A DNA stretch of 46,864 nt from an uncultured Desulfobacteraceae bacterium (GTDB lineage: Bacteria > Desulfobacterota > Desulfobacteria > Desulfobacterales > UBA2174). Where the stretch lies: NCBI GenBank assembly GCA_937982505.1, contig CALJLV010000165.1:1-46864 (forward strand), written 5' to 3'. The notes below the pieces were generated by a model that had not been told where the DNA came from, searched no databases, and saw only the letters and a program-made list of their open reading frames with translations. Position 1 is the first letter of the stretch, and every line of letters begins with the position of its first letter. Shown one piece after another: positions 19,571-27,861 of the stretch. Both the position numbers and the translations under genes were made by a program.

Positions 19571-20758
19571 TCAGTCTGTCTGGATCGCCATTCCCTTCAG
19601 ATACTCTCCTTCGGGAAAATGCAGGGCCACCGGGTGGTCCGGGGCCTGGCCCAGATGATGAAGAATGCAGGCGCTGCGTTCGGCATCCAGGGCCGCATCG
19701 CAGACGATTTTCTGAAAAAGCGGCCGCTCGATGTGGCCGGAGCAGGAAAAGGTGAAGAGCCGGCCTCCGGGCCGCAGCAGCTTGAACGCCAGCAGGTTGA
19801 TGTCCTTGTAGCCCCGGGCGGCCCGGGAAACCTGGCTGCTGGAGGCGGCGAATTTGGGCGGATCGAGGACGATCAGGTCGAAACGGCGATCCTCGTCGCG
19901 AAAGCGTCGCAGTTGATGGAAGACATCGGCCTGGACAAGGGTGACGCGCCCAGGGTCCAGGCCGTTCAAGCGGGTGTGCCGGTCGGCCATGGCCAGGGCG
20001 TCAGGGGCCGAATCGAGCTGGATCACATGGCGTGCCCCCCCGCTGAGGGCCCAGACGCCGAAGGCCCCGCTGTAGCTGAAGGCGTTGAGCACTTCGGCGC
20101 CGGCGGCATAGGCCGCCACAAGGCGTCGATTGTCACGCTGGTCAAGGTAAAAACCGGTTTTGTGCCCCCGATGGACATCCACTTCGAAGCGCAGCGGTCC
20201 TTCACGGATGAGGATCGGCTGGGGCGGTGCGACCCCCCAGAGGAGGCCGGTGGCCGGTGCCAGTCCTTCCTTGCCGCGTACCTCGGGGTCTGAGCGCTCG
20301 AAGATGCCCTTCAGGGGCAGCGTCCGGCGCAGGGCGTCCACCACCGCCGGCTTCCAGGCCTCCACGCCCGCGGCCAGAAACTGGCACACGGCGAAGTCGG
20401 CGTAGCGGTCTACAATGAGGCCCGGCAAGTCGTCGGATTCGGCGTTCACCAGACGGCAGGCATCAGTCTGGTCCTCCAGGGACAGCCCCTGCCGGCGGGC
20501 CGCGGCCCGGGCGATGCGCCGCTGGAAGAAGGGTTCGTCGATGGGGTGCTGTGTGTCGGTGCTCCAGAGCCGCACGCGGATCTGGGAGGCGGGCGAATAG
20601 GCGCCCCATCCGAGCGGCTTGCCGTCGGCGCTCAGGACGGCCACGGTGTCTCCGGGCCCCGGCTGGCCCATGACACGGGCGATGGCGCCGGAAAAAACCC
20701 ACGGATGGCCCCGGCGCAGGGAAAGGTCGCGGCGGGTTTTCAAAATCACGGCATGCAT
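19571..20758 (-). CDS. rlmI: 23S rRNA (cytosine-1962-C5)-methyltransferase RlmI-like
   Basis: This is a class I SAM-dependent rRNA methyltransferase of 395 residues. An N-terminal PUA-like domain (LRRGHPWVFSGAI) is followed by an EEHD-like linker (VDRYADF), the SAM fold (VLNAFSYSGAFGVWAL), the LDPPKFA motif IV and the catalytic-cysteine block FTFSCSGH. Length and order match RlmI/YccW, which methylates C1962 of 23S rRNA. The E. coli target is established for the family; the target here is inferred. It lies 32 bases after the membrane methyltransferase in the same direction. Confidence 0.9.
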   Translation of the reverse strand: MHAVILKTRRDLSLRRGHPWVFSGAIARVMGQPGPGDTVAVLSADGKPLGWGAYSPASQIRVRLWSTDTQHPIDEPFFQRRIARAAARRQGLSLEDQTDACRLVNAESDDLPGLIVDRYADFAVCQFLAAGVEAWKPAVVDALRRTLPLKGIFERSDPEVRGKEGLAPATGLLWGVAPPQPILIREGPLRFEVDVHRGHKTGFYLDQRDNRRLVAAYAAGAEVLNAFSYSGAFGVWALSGGARHVIQLDSAPDALAMADRHTRLNGLDPGRVTLVQADVFHQLRRFRDEDRRFDLIVLDPPKFAASSSQVSRAARGYKDINLLAFKLLRPGGRLFTFSCSGHIERPLFQKIVCDAALDAERSACILHHLGQAPDHPVALHFPEGEYLKGMAIQTD

Positions 20759-20790
20759 GGCCTACAGCATGGTCCAAGCCGCGCCGTTCG

Positions 20791-21354
20791 TCAAGACGGC
20801 GGTTCTCCCACCCGATAGACCCAGATGGTCGGTATGGGACGGTGGCCGTCGCGGCAGATGCGCTGGACCGGCCGCCATCCGGGAATTTCGAATCGCAGCG
20901 AGACGATGCGGGTGCCGGGGCCGAGCCGCGCGAAGCGGGGGGCCAGGCGCTTCATCTGAGCGGGAAGCAGGTAGCAGAACACCACGTCGGCGTCGCTGAA
21001 ATCGGTCCGGAAGAAGCTGCCGCGCAGGATGGTCACTTCGGCCTGGGCCACGCGCGCCTTGATCCGGGAGATCCAGCAGAAAAAGGGGGAGATCTCGATG
21101 CCCACCGCCACGGCGCCGTGCTCCTTGTGGGCATCGATGAGCAGCCGCCCGTCCCCGCTGCCCAGATCGTAAACCTTTTCTCCAGGCCGAATGGCGGCCG
21201 CTTCCAGCATTCGCTGCAATACGTGCAGAGGGGTGGCCCCGTAGGGCGCGCCGCCGATGAAGAGGCTGGCCAGGGACATGACCAGCACCGAAGCGCCGGC
21301 GACGAAGACCAGGATGATCAGGATCAGGGCGAATTGGACGAGCAGCTCGGACAT
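20791..21354 (-). CDS. Membrane-anchored class I SAM-dependent methyltransferase, substrate unknown
   Basis: The 187 residues begin with a hydrophobic helix (about 5-30, LLVQFALILIILVFVAGASVLVMSLASLF), then a short methyltransferase fold. Motif I is EKVYDLGSGDGRLL, followed by VGIEISPFF and a DADVVFCYLLP motif IV. The N-terminal anchor places it at the inner membrane facing the cytoplasm. ATG 21354 was chosen because it starts directly before the helix; the open frame upstream overlaps the neighbouring gene. Even so the start overlaps the end of the preceding gene by 31 bases. Similar small anchored methyltransferases are annotated only generically. Confidence 0.8.
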   Translation of the reverse strand: MSELLVQFALILIILVFVAGASVLVMSLASLFIGGAPYGATPLHVLQRMLEAAAIRPGEKVYDLGSGDGRLLIDAHKEHGAVAVGIEISPFFCWISRIKARVAQAEVTILRGSFFRTDFSDADVVFCYLLPAQMKRLAPRFARLGPGTRIVSLRFEIPGWRPVQRICRDGHRPIPTIWVYRVGEPPS

Positions 21355-21797
21355 GGGGCGGGACCTGAATCCGCAGGAAACGCCGGACGGCTGTGCCACA
21401 GATTCAGAAGGGCCTGGGCTCCGGCGGTGGATAGCCAGTAGGTGATCTGTCCGCTGCATCCCGGATGGAAGTCTTCCGCATTGAGCGACAAGGCCAGAGT
21501 GCCGTCCGTGGGATGGGTCATCTTGAGCTTTTCAACCCTGGGGTCTTTCAGGTCCAGGGCCAAAAGCGGCCGCGCGGCGGAGAAAAGCAACAGGCGCCTT
21601 CGGGTCAAGGCCACGGTGCCGGTGAGGCTGCGCCGGTGCTGGGCGATGTAACGGTTCGCTTCACGATACCGGCGCCATCCGATGGTCAGTGGAATCCCCT
21701 CGTCGAGGTACTGCAACCCCTCTTTTTGCAGCTCGAGGCGTTCGGATCGCGGCAGGCCGCCCAGGCGAAAGAGGCGGTACATCAACGTCTTGATCAT
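21324..21797 (-). CDS. Conserved-looking protein of unknown function
   Basis: This 157-residue protein is not recognised. From ATG 21797 it starts MIKTLMYRLFRLGG, has a helical N-terminus (ERLELQKEGLQYLDEGIPLTIGWRRYR), then beta-rich segments (SLTGTVALTRRRLLLFSAARPLLALDL) that look like a PH-like or lipocalin-like barrel. It ends in a low-complexity Pro/Ser/Cys tail that lies in the overlap with the methyltransferase gene. The overlap of 31 bases and the 23-base gap after ogt suggest co-transcription. Function cannot be inferred. Confidence 0.65.
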   Translation of the reverse strand: MIKTLMYRLFRLGGLPRSERLELQKEGLQYLDEGIPLTIGWRRYREANRYIAQHRRSLTGTVALTRRRLLLFSAARPLLALDLKDPRVEKLKMTHPTDGTLALSLNAEDFHPGCSGQITYWLSTAGAQALLNLWHSRPAFPADSGPAPCPSCSSNSP

Positions 21798-21820
21798 CTT
21801 GGCTCCGTTTGCGGGAAGCG

Positions 21821-22309
21821 TCAGCAGGGTTCGGTGCCGGTGTCCTTGATATCCTTGATCCCCTCGTGCTGCAGGAGCCAGGCCTTGCGCCACAGGCCGC
21901 TGGCGTAGCCGGTCAGGCGGCCGTCGGCGCCGATCACCCGGTGGCAGGGGACGACGATGGCGATGGGGTTGCGGCCGTTGGCCGCGCCCACGGCCCGCAC
22001 GGCGCGGGGATGCCCGATGTCCTGGGCGATGTCCCGATAGGACACGGTGCAGCCGTAGGGAATCTGTATCAACTGGTGCCAGACGGCCAGTTGAAAATCC
22101 GTTCCATCTAAGCCCAGAGGAATCTCGAAGCGGCTGCGGGAACCGCGAAAGTAGGCCCCGATCTGGCCGGCCGCTTCGTCCGCGATGGGGTTGCTGTCGC
22201 CGAGATGGCGCGGGTGATCGACGAAGTCGATGGATTTCAAGGCCCGGTCATCGGCGCAGATTTCCACCAATCCGATGGGAGAGGCGATGTACTTGTAGTG
22301 GCAGGTCAA
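21821..22309 (-). CDS. ogt: Methylated-DNA--protein-cysteine S-methyltransferase (Ogt type)
   Basis: This suicide DNA repair protein transfers the methyl group from O6-methylguanine to its own cysteine. The 162 residues include an N-terminal domain, the FQLAVWHQLIQIPYG arm, the arginine-finger region VRAVGAANGRNPIAIVVPCHRVIG and acceptor Cys122 in PCHRV. GYASGLWRKAWLL completes the domain. Length fits Ogt and not the bifunctional Ada. It lies in the middle of a six-gene minus-strand run. Confidence 0.94.
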   Translation of the reverse strand: MTCHYKYIASPIGLVEICADDRALKSIDFVDHPRHLGDSNPIADEAAGQIGAYFRGSRSRFEIPLGLDGTDFQLAVWHQLIQIPYGCTVSYRDIAQDIGHPRAVRAVGAANGRNPIAIVVPCHRVIGADGRLTGYASGLWRKAWLLQHEGIKDIKDTGTEPC

Positions 22310-22331
22310 GGGCGGTTCCTCCTGACGAGAT

Positions 22332-22865
22332 TCAAGCGGCGCGGTCGGTCAAAAAGGCCTTCACCCGCGCCACGGCGTTGACAAAGAGGCGGGACCCGGC
22401 CATGGCCACGGTCAGATCCCCGGACATTCCGCAGCGAACAGCAAACACCGATCCGATGACCCGGGACGGCTCGCCGCCGCGGGTGCCTTCGTTGATGGCC
22501 GTCCGGTAGCTCTCAAAGCGGTTCTTGAGCAGGTCGAAATAATCGATTTCCTGGCCGATGAGCTGTCCGGCCGAGTGGGACAGTTCGGCGGCCAATCGCC
22601 GTATCGATTCCCAGTAGGCCGTCTGAAGACGGGTTCGGGCCGGGGTGTCGGCCATGAGGTAGGCCAGGCTCCAGCCCACCGCGATGATCTTGAGAGCCTG
22701 AAGTTCGTAGGCCACCGTATGCCCCACGGCCGACGCGACGGCGGCCGGCAGATGGTCGACGGACCAGCAGATGTCTTCCCGCTCGATGGCCAGTGCCACG
22801 AGTTGTTCTGCCTGGCGCAAGGCCTGCCTCTGGGGTGTGTGCGGTTGATCCGAAGCCTGCGTCAT
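22332..22865 (-). CDS. Protein of unknown function (mainly helical)
   Basis: This 177-residue protein has no recognised domain. It is alpha-helical and rich in alanine, with amphipathic stretches (LRQAEQLVALAIEREDICWSV, ESIRRLAAELSHSAGQLIG) and a central weakly hydrophobic segment (LQALKIIAVGWSLAYLMA). It ends with SRLFVNAVARVKAFLTDRAA. No catalytic pattern is evident. It is the first gene of the minus-strand run that includes ogt and rlmI, 22 bases before ogt. GC content and codon choice agree with the neighbours. Confidence 0.65.
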   Translation of the reverse strand: MTQASDQPHTPQRQALRQAEQLVALAIEREDICWSVDHLPAAVASAVGHTVAYELQALKIIAVGWSLAYLMADTPARTRLQTAYWESIRRLAAELSHSAGQLIGQEIDYFDLLKNRFESYRTAINEGTRGGEPSRVIGSVFAVRCGMSGDLTVAMAGSRLFVNAVARVKAFLTDRAA

Positions 22866-23254
22866 CGGTCGATTCGCTGCCGGTTCCCAGGATGCCCGGC
22901 GAAACCGAAGGGGTACCTTCCCGCCGCGGCGAAGTGGTCCACATTAGCATAAGTGCTTCTTTCCACCAAGGGGTTTGCCGCCGCCGGAAGGATTCATTCG
23001 CCGATCCGTCCTGTCTCTTGATTGTTTCATTGGGTTGTCACCCGCCGGTTTCCACGGCCGGCCGGCCTCGGGCGCCCCAGGGTGCCTGAAGAGCCGAAAA
23101 CAACGGCCCGCCAAACGGTTGAGGCCGCCTTTCCTCCCTTGCGTGCAATGGTATGCAAGTTGCTTTGACAGGATTCCAGCACGGCTTCACAGGCCGCTCC
23201 CGTCGCCACCAGGGTGAACACCTTAATCGATACCCCAGACAAAGGAGAACCCCG
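22866..23254. other. Intergenic region between divergent genes
   Basis: These 389 bases separate the unknown minus-strand gene from terC. I see no gene here. A self-complementary GC tract of alternating GGCC lies at 23056-23067. A consensus TTGACA occurs at 23164-23169 without a matching -10. The stretch was checked for the manganese (yybP-ykoY) riboswitch that often precedes terC-type genes, and no match was seen. An AAAGGAG at 23241-23247 is the terC ribosome-binding site. Confidence 0.5.
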
Positions 23255-23995
23255 ATGATTGATCTAGGCATGTTCGGACACATCGAGTTTACCTGGCATT
23301 TCTTCATGGCGGTGCTCAGCATCACGCTCATCGATCTGGTCCTGGCCGGGGACAATGCCGTGGTGATCGCCATGGCGGTCAAAAACCTTCCCGACCGTCA
23401 GCGCAAGTGGGGCATTGCCCTGGGTGCGGGCGGGGCCGTGGTGATCCGGGTCATCGCCACTTTTATGGTGGCCCAGCTGCTGGCCATGAAATACGTCAAA
23501 CTGGTGGGCGGGGCGGTGATCATCTGGATCGCGGTGAAACTACTCACAGAGGGGGCCGAAGAGGATGTGCACGGCAAGGAGGCCGGCAGCATGTGGCAGG
23601 CCCTGTGGATCATTATCGTGGCCGACATGAGCATGGGGATCGACAACATGCTCGGGGTGGGCGCGGCCAGCCACGGGAACATGTTTCTGCTCATCTTCGG
23701 ACTGGGGCTCTCCATTCCTTTCGTGGTTTTCATGAGCAGCCTGCTGTCCAAGCTGATGGACCGCTACCCGATCATCCTGTGGCTCGGGGCCGCCATTCTG
23801 GGCAAGGTGGGCGGCGAGATGATGATCACCGACGAGTGGGTCAAGGCGCTGCTCCAGCCTTCCAAATGGATGGTGTACGGAACGGAAATCGCCTTTGTGA
23901 TCTTCGTCTGCGGATTTTCCAAGATGATCCTGGCGCGGCGCAAAGAGGCGGCCGCCAAGGCCGCCCCGGCCCACATGGCCGCAGAGAACGGGTGA
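23255..23995 (+). CDS. TerC-family integral membrane protein (YjbE type)
   Basis: This is a 246-residue inner-membrane protein with about seven hydrophobic helices. The family acidic motifs are LIDLVLAGDNAVVIAMAV (near 25-42) and DMSMGIDNMLGV (about 127-138), which carry the metal-coordinating aspartates. TerC relatives export manganese or calcium or are linked to tellurite resistance; the ion here is not known. ATG 23255 was chosen for its AAAGGAG eight bases upstream and because the upstream open frame is not protein-like. The gene stands alone between two minus-strand groups. Confidence 0.9.
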   Translation: MIDLGMFGHIEFTWHFFMAVLSITLIDLVLAGDNAVVIAMAVKNLPDRQRKWGIALGAGGAVVIRVIATFMVAQLLAMKYVKLVGGAVIIWIAVKLLTEGAEEDVHGKEAGSMWQALWIIIVADMSMGIDNMLGVGAASHGNMFLLIFGLGLSIPFVVFMSSLLSKLMDRYPIILWLGAAILGKVGGEMMITDEWVKALLQPSKWMVYGTEIAFVIFVCGFSKMILARRKEAAAKAAPAHMAAENG

Positions 23996-24161
23996 GCACG
24001 CAAACCGCCGGAGGCCTGGGGACGGATTCCCTGAAGGCGGCTGCCCCCCCTGGAAGGAACCGCTCCAGGCCTCTGGAGGTCACCACGGCGGCAGATGCCG
24101 TTTCTCGATTGCCGCAGCGCTGCCCCGGCGGGCGCCAATCCCTTGGAAAAGCGGGTCGCAA

Positions 24162-24196
24162 GCCTCCCCGAGGAGGCGGCGGCCCGCCGTCTTTTT
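24162..24196 (+). terminator. Candidate rho-independent terminator after terC
   Basis: GCCTCC and GGAGGC (24162-24167 and 24172-24177) pair across a CCGA tetraloop. This is followed by a short GC hairpin (CGGCG/CGCCG, 24177-24181 and 24185-24189) and then CTTTTT. It lies 166 bases after the terC stop. The T-run is short, so the call is moderate. Confidence 0.4.
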
Positions 24197-24268
24197 GAGC
24201 CGCGGCCGCACTTCCAGAGCCTGCATGGGGGAGGCGATCGTTTGGTCTATAGATGCAGGGGCCGCATC

Positions 24269-24778
24269 TCAGCCAGAGATACGGTGGGCGTCCTCGAAGG
24301 CCAGGATCGTTTGAAGACGGACCTTGTCCAGGCCGGGAACCGCCACCACCGGCTGGAGCCAGGGTGGAGCGTTCTGAGGCTCCCGGGGGGCCACTCTCAG
24401 GATCCCCAGGAGGGTGTAATCATGGCGGGCTTCGGCCAGCAGGGGGGGCATGCGCGAATCGCACCGGAGGTTGTTGAGAAACAGATCCATGGGGTTGCGG
24501 CGGGTCCACAGGGGGTGAAACACCAGACGCCCCAGGGCTCGGGGAAACCCCTCGAGACGCCAGTGGGCCATGCGGCGGTTGTTGAGGACCGCCACGGCCG
24601 AAAAGGTCAGCTCGCCCCGGGCCGTCGGGAAGCGCCGCCGGTTGTAGGCCAGATAACGCAGGTTCTCGGTTTCTTCGGGCATCCCGCTGAGAATCAGGAT
24701 CTCCTTGAGCGGCTCGCAAGGCGACGGCAGGACGCGGCCGAGGGCGGCGAGCAGGTCGTCGAGGAAATCGCGAGACAT
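24269..24778 (-). CDS. Protein of unknown function downstream of rsmB
   Basis: This 169-residue protein is not recognised. It begins MSRDFLDDLLAALGRVLP and has a central arginine-rich block (RYLAYNRRRFPTARGELTFSAVAVLNNRRMAHWRLEGFP), then NPMDLFLNNLRCDSRMPPLLAEARHDYTLLGILRVAP, and ends VRLQTILAFEDAHRISG. It has no membrane helix or signal peptide. It lies 113 bases after rsmB at the end of the ribF-def-fmt-rsmB run. In relatives this position is often held by DUF116, but the cysteine pattern of DUF116 is absent here. It is probably real, judged by codon use and a clean start. Confidence 0.6.
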   Translation of the reverse strand: MSRDFLDDLLAALGRVLPSPCEPLKEILILSGMPEETENLRYLAYNRRRFPTARGELTFSAVAVLNNRRMAHWRLEGFPRALGRLVFHPLWTRRNPMDLFLNNLRCDSRMPPLLAEARHDYTLLGILRVAPREPQNAPPWLQPVVAVPGLDKVRLQTILAFEDAHRISG

Positions 24779-24891
24779 ATCCGCTTCCGGGGGTGTTGAA
24801 AATTCGTCCGAAGATTCGCCAGTTAGTGAACGAGGTTTTATACAACAGGGCGTCGGACTTTACAACCCCTGATTCCAGCGGCGCGCCGGGA

Positions 24892-26274
24892 TCAAGGATC
24901 CGCGGCGCGGCGACGCTGGAGACCGATCATGTAGAAGCCATCCAGGGGATTCTTTCCCGGGTCGGTGAGAACGGCACCGCCAGCGCGGATCAGCGGCCCG
25001 GCGCAGGCCGCAAAGACATCCGCCGGTGGTGCGATGCCGTAATCGGCGCGCCGCTGCAAGAAGGCGCGGATAACATCGCAAGTCTCCTCGGGCTCCAGGC
25101 TGCAGACGGCATAGACCAGGAGCCCGTCGGGCTTGAGCAAATCCGCCAGATGGCCCAGCAGGGTCTGCTGGCGCCGGGCACAGCGGGTCAGGTCCGCCGC
25201 CCGACGGCGCCAGCGGCCATCCGGATTTCGCCCCAGAACGCCCAGCCCGGAGCAGGGCGCATCCAGCAGGATGCGGTCGAAGACCGGAAGGCCGTCCAAT
25301 GGCGGGGCATTCTGCCAGTCCACCGTCCGGGTGTGGATCCCCTGCGCCCCGAGGCGGCGCATTTCCAGCGCCAGGGCCGCCAGGCGGTCCGGCGCCTGAT
25401 CGGTGGCCAGGATTTCGGCCTGATTGGCCCCCAGGGCGGCCAGGTGGCCGGTTTTGCCCCCCAGGCCGGCGCAGGCATCCAAAATCCGTTGACCGGGTTT
25501 CGGCGCCAGCAAGAGGCCCACCAGCTGAGCAGCTTCATCCTGGACCTGAAAATAGCCTCGGGAAAATCCGGGAAGGTTGTCTACATTTCCCTGAAACCCT
25601 TCGATGACGATCCCATCCGGCGCCAAAGGCGTGGGACGGCCCTGGAGTCCTTCGGTGCGCCAAAGGTTCAGAAGCGCCTCGCGATCGGTTTTCAGGGTGT
25701 TGGCCCGCACCGCCAGGAGGGGAAGGCGGTTGGCCGCCGTGCAGCGGGCGCGGGCGGCGGCCAGGCCGTCGCGGTCGATCCAGCGGGCCACGATCCAGTC
25801 CGGAAAAGAGAGCCCTACGCCCAGGGCCTTGACCGGGTCCGCGTCAAGGTCGGGCAGAGGCACCTGCAGACCGCGCCGCAGGGCGCTGCGCAGCAGGGCG
25901 TTGACGAAGGACGCGGCTCTTGGCACCCGGGTCTTGGTCATGGCCACGGCCGTGTGCACGGCGGCCGATGGGGGCACGCGGGTCAAGAAGAGGAGCTGAA
26001 ACAGGGCCAGACGCAGGATCTGGCGCACGGTCGCCTCAATCCGGTCGAAGGGGCGCGAAGCGAAATGGGCCGCCACCCAATCCAGGCGGCGGCGCCAGCG
26101 CTGGACCCCGTAAACCAGGGCGAAGACCAGGGCCCGATCGCGGCGCGCAAGGTCGGGGCGGGCGCCAAGGGCGGTCTGGACGATGCGGTCCAGGTTGGAC
26201 CGGCCCTTTTCCGTCTCTTCGAGAATCTGCAGGGCGAGATCGCGGGCATCCGCGGGTGCTGCCGGGGCGGCCAT
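24892..26274 (-). CDS. rsmB: 16S rRNA (cytosine-967-C5)-methyltransferase
   Basis: RsmB methylates C967 of 16S rRNA. The 460 residues comprise an N-terminal NusB-like RNA-binding domain (about 10-140) and a C-terminal Rossmann methyltransferase. The latter has motif I DACAGLGGKTGHLA, motif IV DAPCSGLGVLGRNPD and the catalytic cysteine in YAVCSLEPEE. The start ATG 26274 overlaps the fmt stop by one base (TGATG). An open frame upstream lies within fmt and was rejected. The def-fmt-rsmB order is common in bacteria and groups translation-initiation enzymes with ribosome modification. Confidence 0.94.
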   Translation of the reverse strand: MAAPAAPADARDLALQILEETEKGRSNLDRIVQTALGARPDLARRDRALVFALVYGVQRWRRRLDWVAAHFASRPFDRIEATVRQILRLALFQLLFLTRVPPSAAVHTAVAMTKTRVPRAASFVNALLRSALRRGLQVPLPDLDADPVKALGVGLSFPDWIVARWIDRDGLAAARARCTAANRLPLLAVRANTLKTDREALLNLWRTEGLQGRPTPLAPDGIVIEGFQGNVDNLPGFSRGYFQVQDEAAQLVGLLLAPKPGQRILDACAGLGGKTGHLAALGANQAEILATDQAPDRLAALALEMRRLGAQGIHTRTVDWQNAPPLDGLPVFDRILLDAPCSGLGVLGRNPDGRWRRRAADLTRCARRQQTLLGHLADLLKPDGLLVYAVCSLEPEETCDVIRAFLQRRADYGIAPPADVFAACAGPLIRAGGAVLTDPGKNPLDGFYMIGLQRRRAADP

Positions 26275-27218
26275 CAGCCGAGACAGGTGCCGAGGGGCAC
26301 GGGCGTGCCGCGCAGGAACTGGGCGGCGGTGAGCGGCTTGCCGGCGGCGGCCTGGATCCGATCCACCACCAGCACCCCCTTGCCGGTCATGACCCACAGT
26401 TCGTCGGCGAAACCCGGCACAACGGTTCCGGGAGCTGCGGGCGCATCGCTTTCCACTGCGCGGGCGGCCAGAATTTTCCAGCGTGCCTGGCCGCAGAAGG
26501 TAAAAGCCCCGGGCCAGGGCGTCAGGCCGCGCACCAGGGCGTCGATCTCCAGTGCCGGAAGGCGCCAGTCGATACGGCCGTGGGAGCGGGTCAACAGGGG
26601 GGCATAGGTGGCCCGCTCAGGATCCTGGGGGCTGGGAATCAGCTTTCCGGCGACCAGCCGGGACACGGTTTCCACCAGCAGATCGGCGCCCATGAGCGCC
26701 AGGCGGTCATGAAGGGATCGGGCGGTTTCGTCCGGCGCCAGCTCGGTTTCGGCCGCCAGGAGGATATCCCCGGTATCCAGCCCGGCGTCCATCACCATGG
26801 CGGTCACCCCGGTTCGCCTTTCGCGGCGGATGATGGCCCACTGGATGGGGGCCGGCCCGCGATAGGCCGGCAGCAGGGAGGCGTGCACGTTCAGCGCGCC
26901 AAGGCGCGGCAGGTCCAGCACCGCCGGCGGCAGGATCTGCCCGTAGGCCACGACGACAAAGAGGTCGGCGCCGAAGGCGCGCAGCGCCTCCGCAGTGTCT
27001 GGATCCCGCAGGCGTGCGGGCTGAAACAGCGGCAGATGCAGCGCCTCTGCCGCCACCTTGACCGGCGTCGGGCCGGATCGGCGGCCTCGGCCCCGGGGGC
27101 GGTCCGGCTGGGTGACCACCGCCCGGATGCGGTGCCCGGCCGCCACCAGGGCTTCCAGTCCGGGCACGGCGAACTGGGGCGTGCCCATGTAGACGATGTC
27201 CAGGGTCCCGTTTTTCAT
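26274..27218 (-). CDS. fmt: Methionyl-tRNA formyltransferase
   Basis: Fmt formylates Met-tRNA(fMet). The 314 residues begin MKNGTLDIVYMGTPQFAVPGLEAL. They contain the QPDRPRGRGR loop, the formyl-folate site around LNVHASLLPAYRGPAPIQWAI and the MDAGLDTGDILL block, followed by the C-terminal OB-like tRNA-binding domain. ATG 27218 overlaps the def stop by four bases (ATGA), giving translational coupling. All catalytic parts (Asn-His-Asp set) are present. Confidence 0.95.
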   Translation of the reverse strand: MKNGTLDIVYMGTPQFAVPGLEALVAAGHRIRAVVTQPDRPRGRGRRSGPTPVKVAAEALHLPLFQPARLRDPDTAEALRAFGADLFVVVAYGQILPPAVLDLPRLGALNVHASLLPAYRGPAPIQWAIIRRERRTGVTAMVMDAGLDTGDILLAAETELAPDETARSLHDRLALMGADLLVETVSRLVAGKLIPSPQDPERATYAPLLTRSHGRIDWRLPALEIDALVRGLTPWPGAFTFCGQARWKILAARAVESDAPAAPGTVVPGFADELWVMTGKGVLVVDRIQAAAGKPLTAAQFLRGTPVPLGTCLG

Positions 27219-27727
27219 GTGGCCTGCTTGAGTTGCTTGCGCACCCGACGCTTGTAGATCTCGCGCTTCAGGCGGCTGATGCGGTCGATGAACAGCACCC
27301 CGTTGAGGTGGTCGATCTCGTGCTGCAGAACGATGGCCGCAAAACCTTCGGCGTCGATCTCCACGGCTCTGCCTTCGCGGTTGAGCCCCGTGACCCGAAC
27401 CTTGAAAAAACGCTCCACATCGGCACGAAAATCCGGCACGCTCAGACACCCTTCGTTTTCCGAAAGCTGGCTGCCTTCCGTGGAAACGATTTCAGGGTTT
27501 ATCAGGGCATCGGGGCGCCGAGGACCCTCGGCCGGCGAAACGTCGAAGACGACCATGCGCCGGTCCAGTCCGATCTGGGTGGCGGCCAGACCCACTCCCG
27601 GTTCGGCGTACATGGTTTCGATCATGTCTTCAATGTCGCGCTGGATCGATTCGTCCAGGGTGTGCACAGGGCCCACCGTGCGCCGCAGAAACGGATCCGG
27701 ATAGGTGAGGATGTCACGAATCGTCAT
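27215..27727 (-). CDS. def: Peptide deformylase
   Basis: Def removes the formyl group from nascent proteins. The 170 residues contain the three standard motifs: GVGLAATQIG, EGCLSVP (cysteine metal ligand) and QHEIDHLNG (two histidine ligands and the catalytic glutamate). The C-terminus is a basic helix (LKREIYKRRVRKQLKQAT). It is directly followed by fmt with a four-base overlap and lies 134 bases after the flippase-like gene. Confidence 0.96.
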   Translation of the reverse strand: MTIRDILTYPDPFLRRTVGPVHTLDESIQRDIEDMIETMYAEPGVGLAATQIGLDRRMVVFDVSPAEGPRRPDALINPEIVSTEGSQLSENEGCLSVPDFRADVERFFKVRVTGLNREGRAVEIDAEGFAAIVLQHEIDHLNGVLFIDRISRLKREIYKRRVRKQLKQAT

Positions 27728-27861
27728 GGGGTCGTCTTCTCCGCCTGCCGATGTTCGGCTTGAGCCGGTCCAGCGTCCCGTTCGGGATCCAGGGTGCCGT
27801 CCGAAGAGGTTGCCGGCTCTTTACTTTAAGACCTGAACACCGATTTTCAATCCAAAGATCG

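Noticed and set aside
22866..23254. Manganese (yybP-ykoY) riboswitch ahead of terC
   Set aside because: The conserved cores of that riboswitch are not found in the leader.
26275..26397. Upstream extension of rsmB
   Set aside because: It lies entirely within the fmt coding region. The ATG at 26274 overlapping the fmt stop is the natural start.
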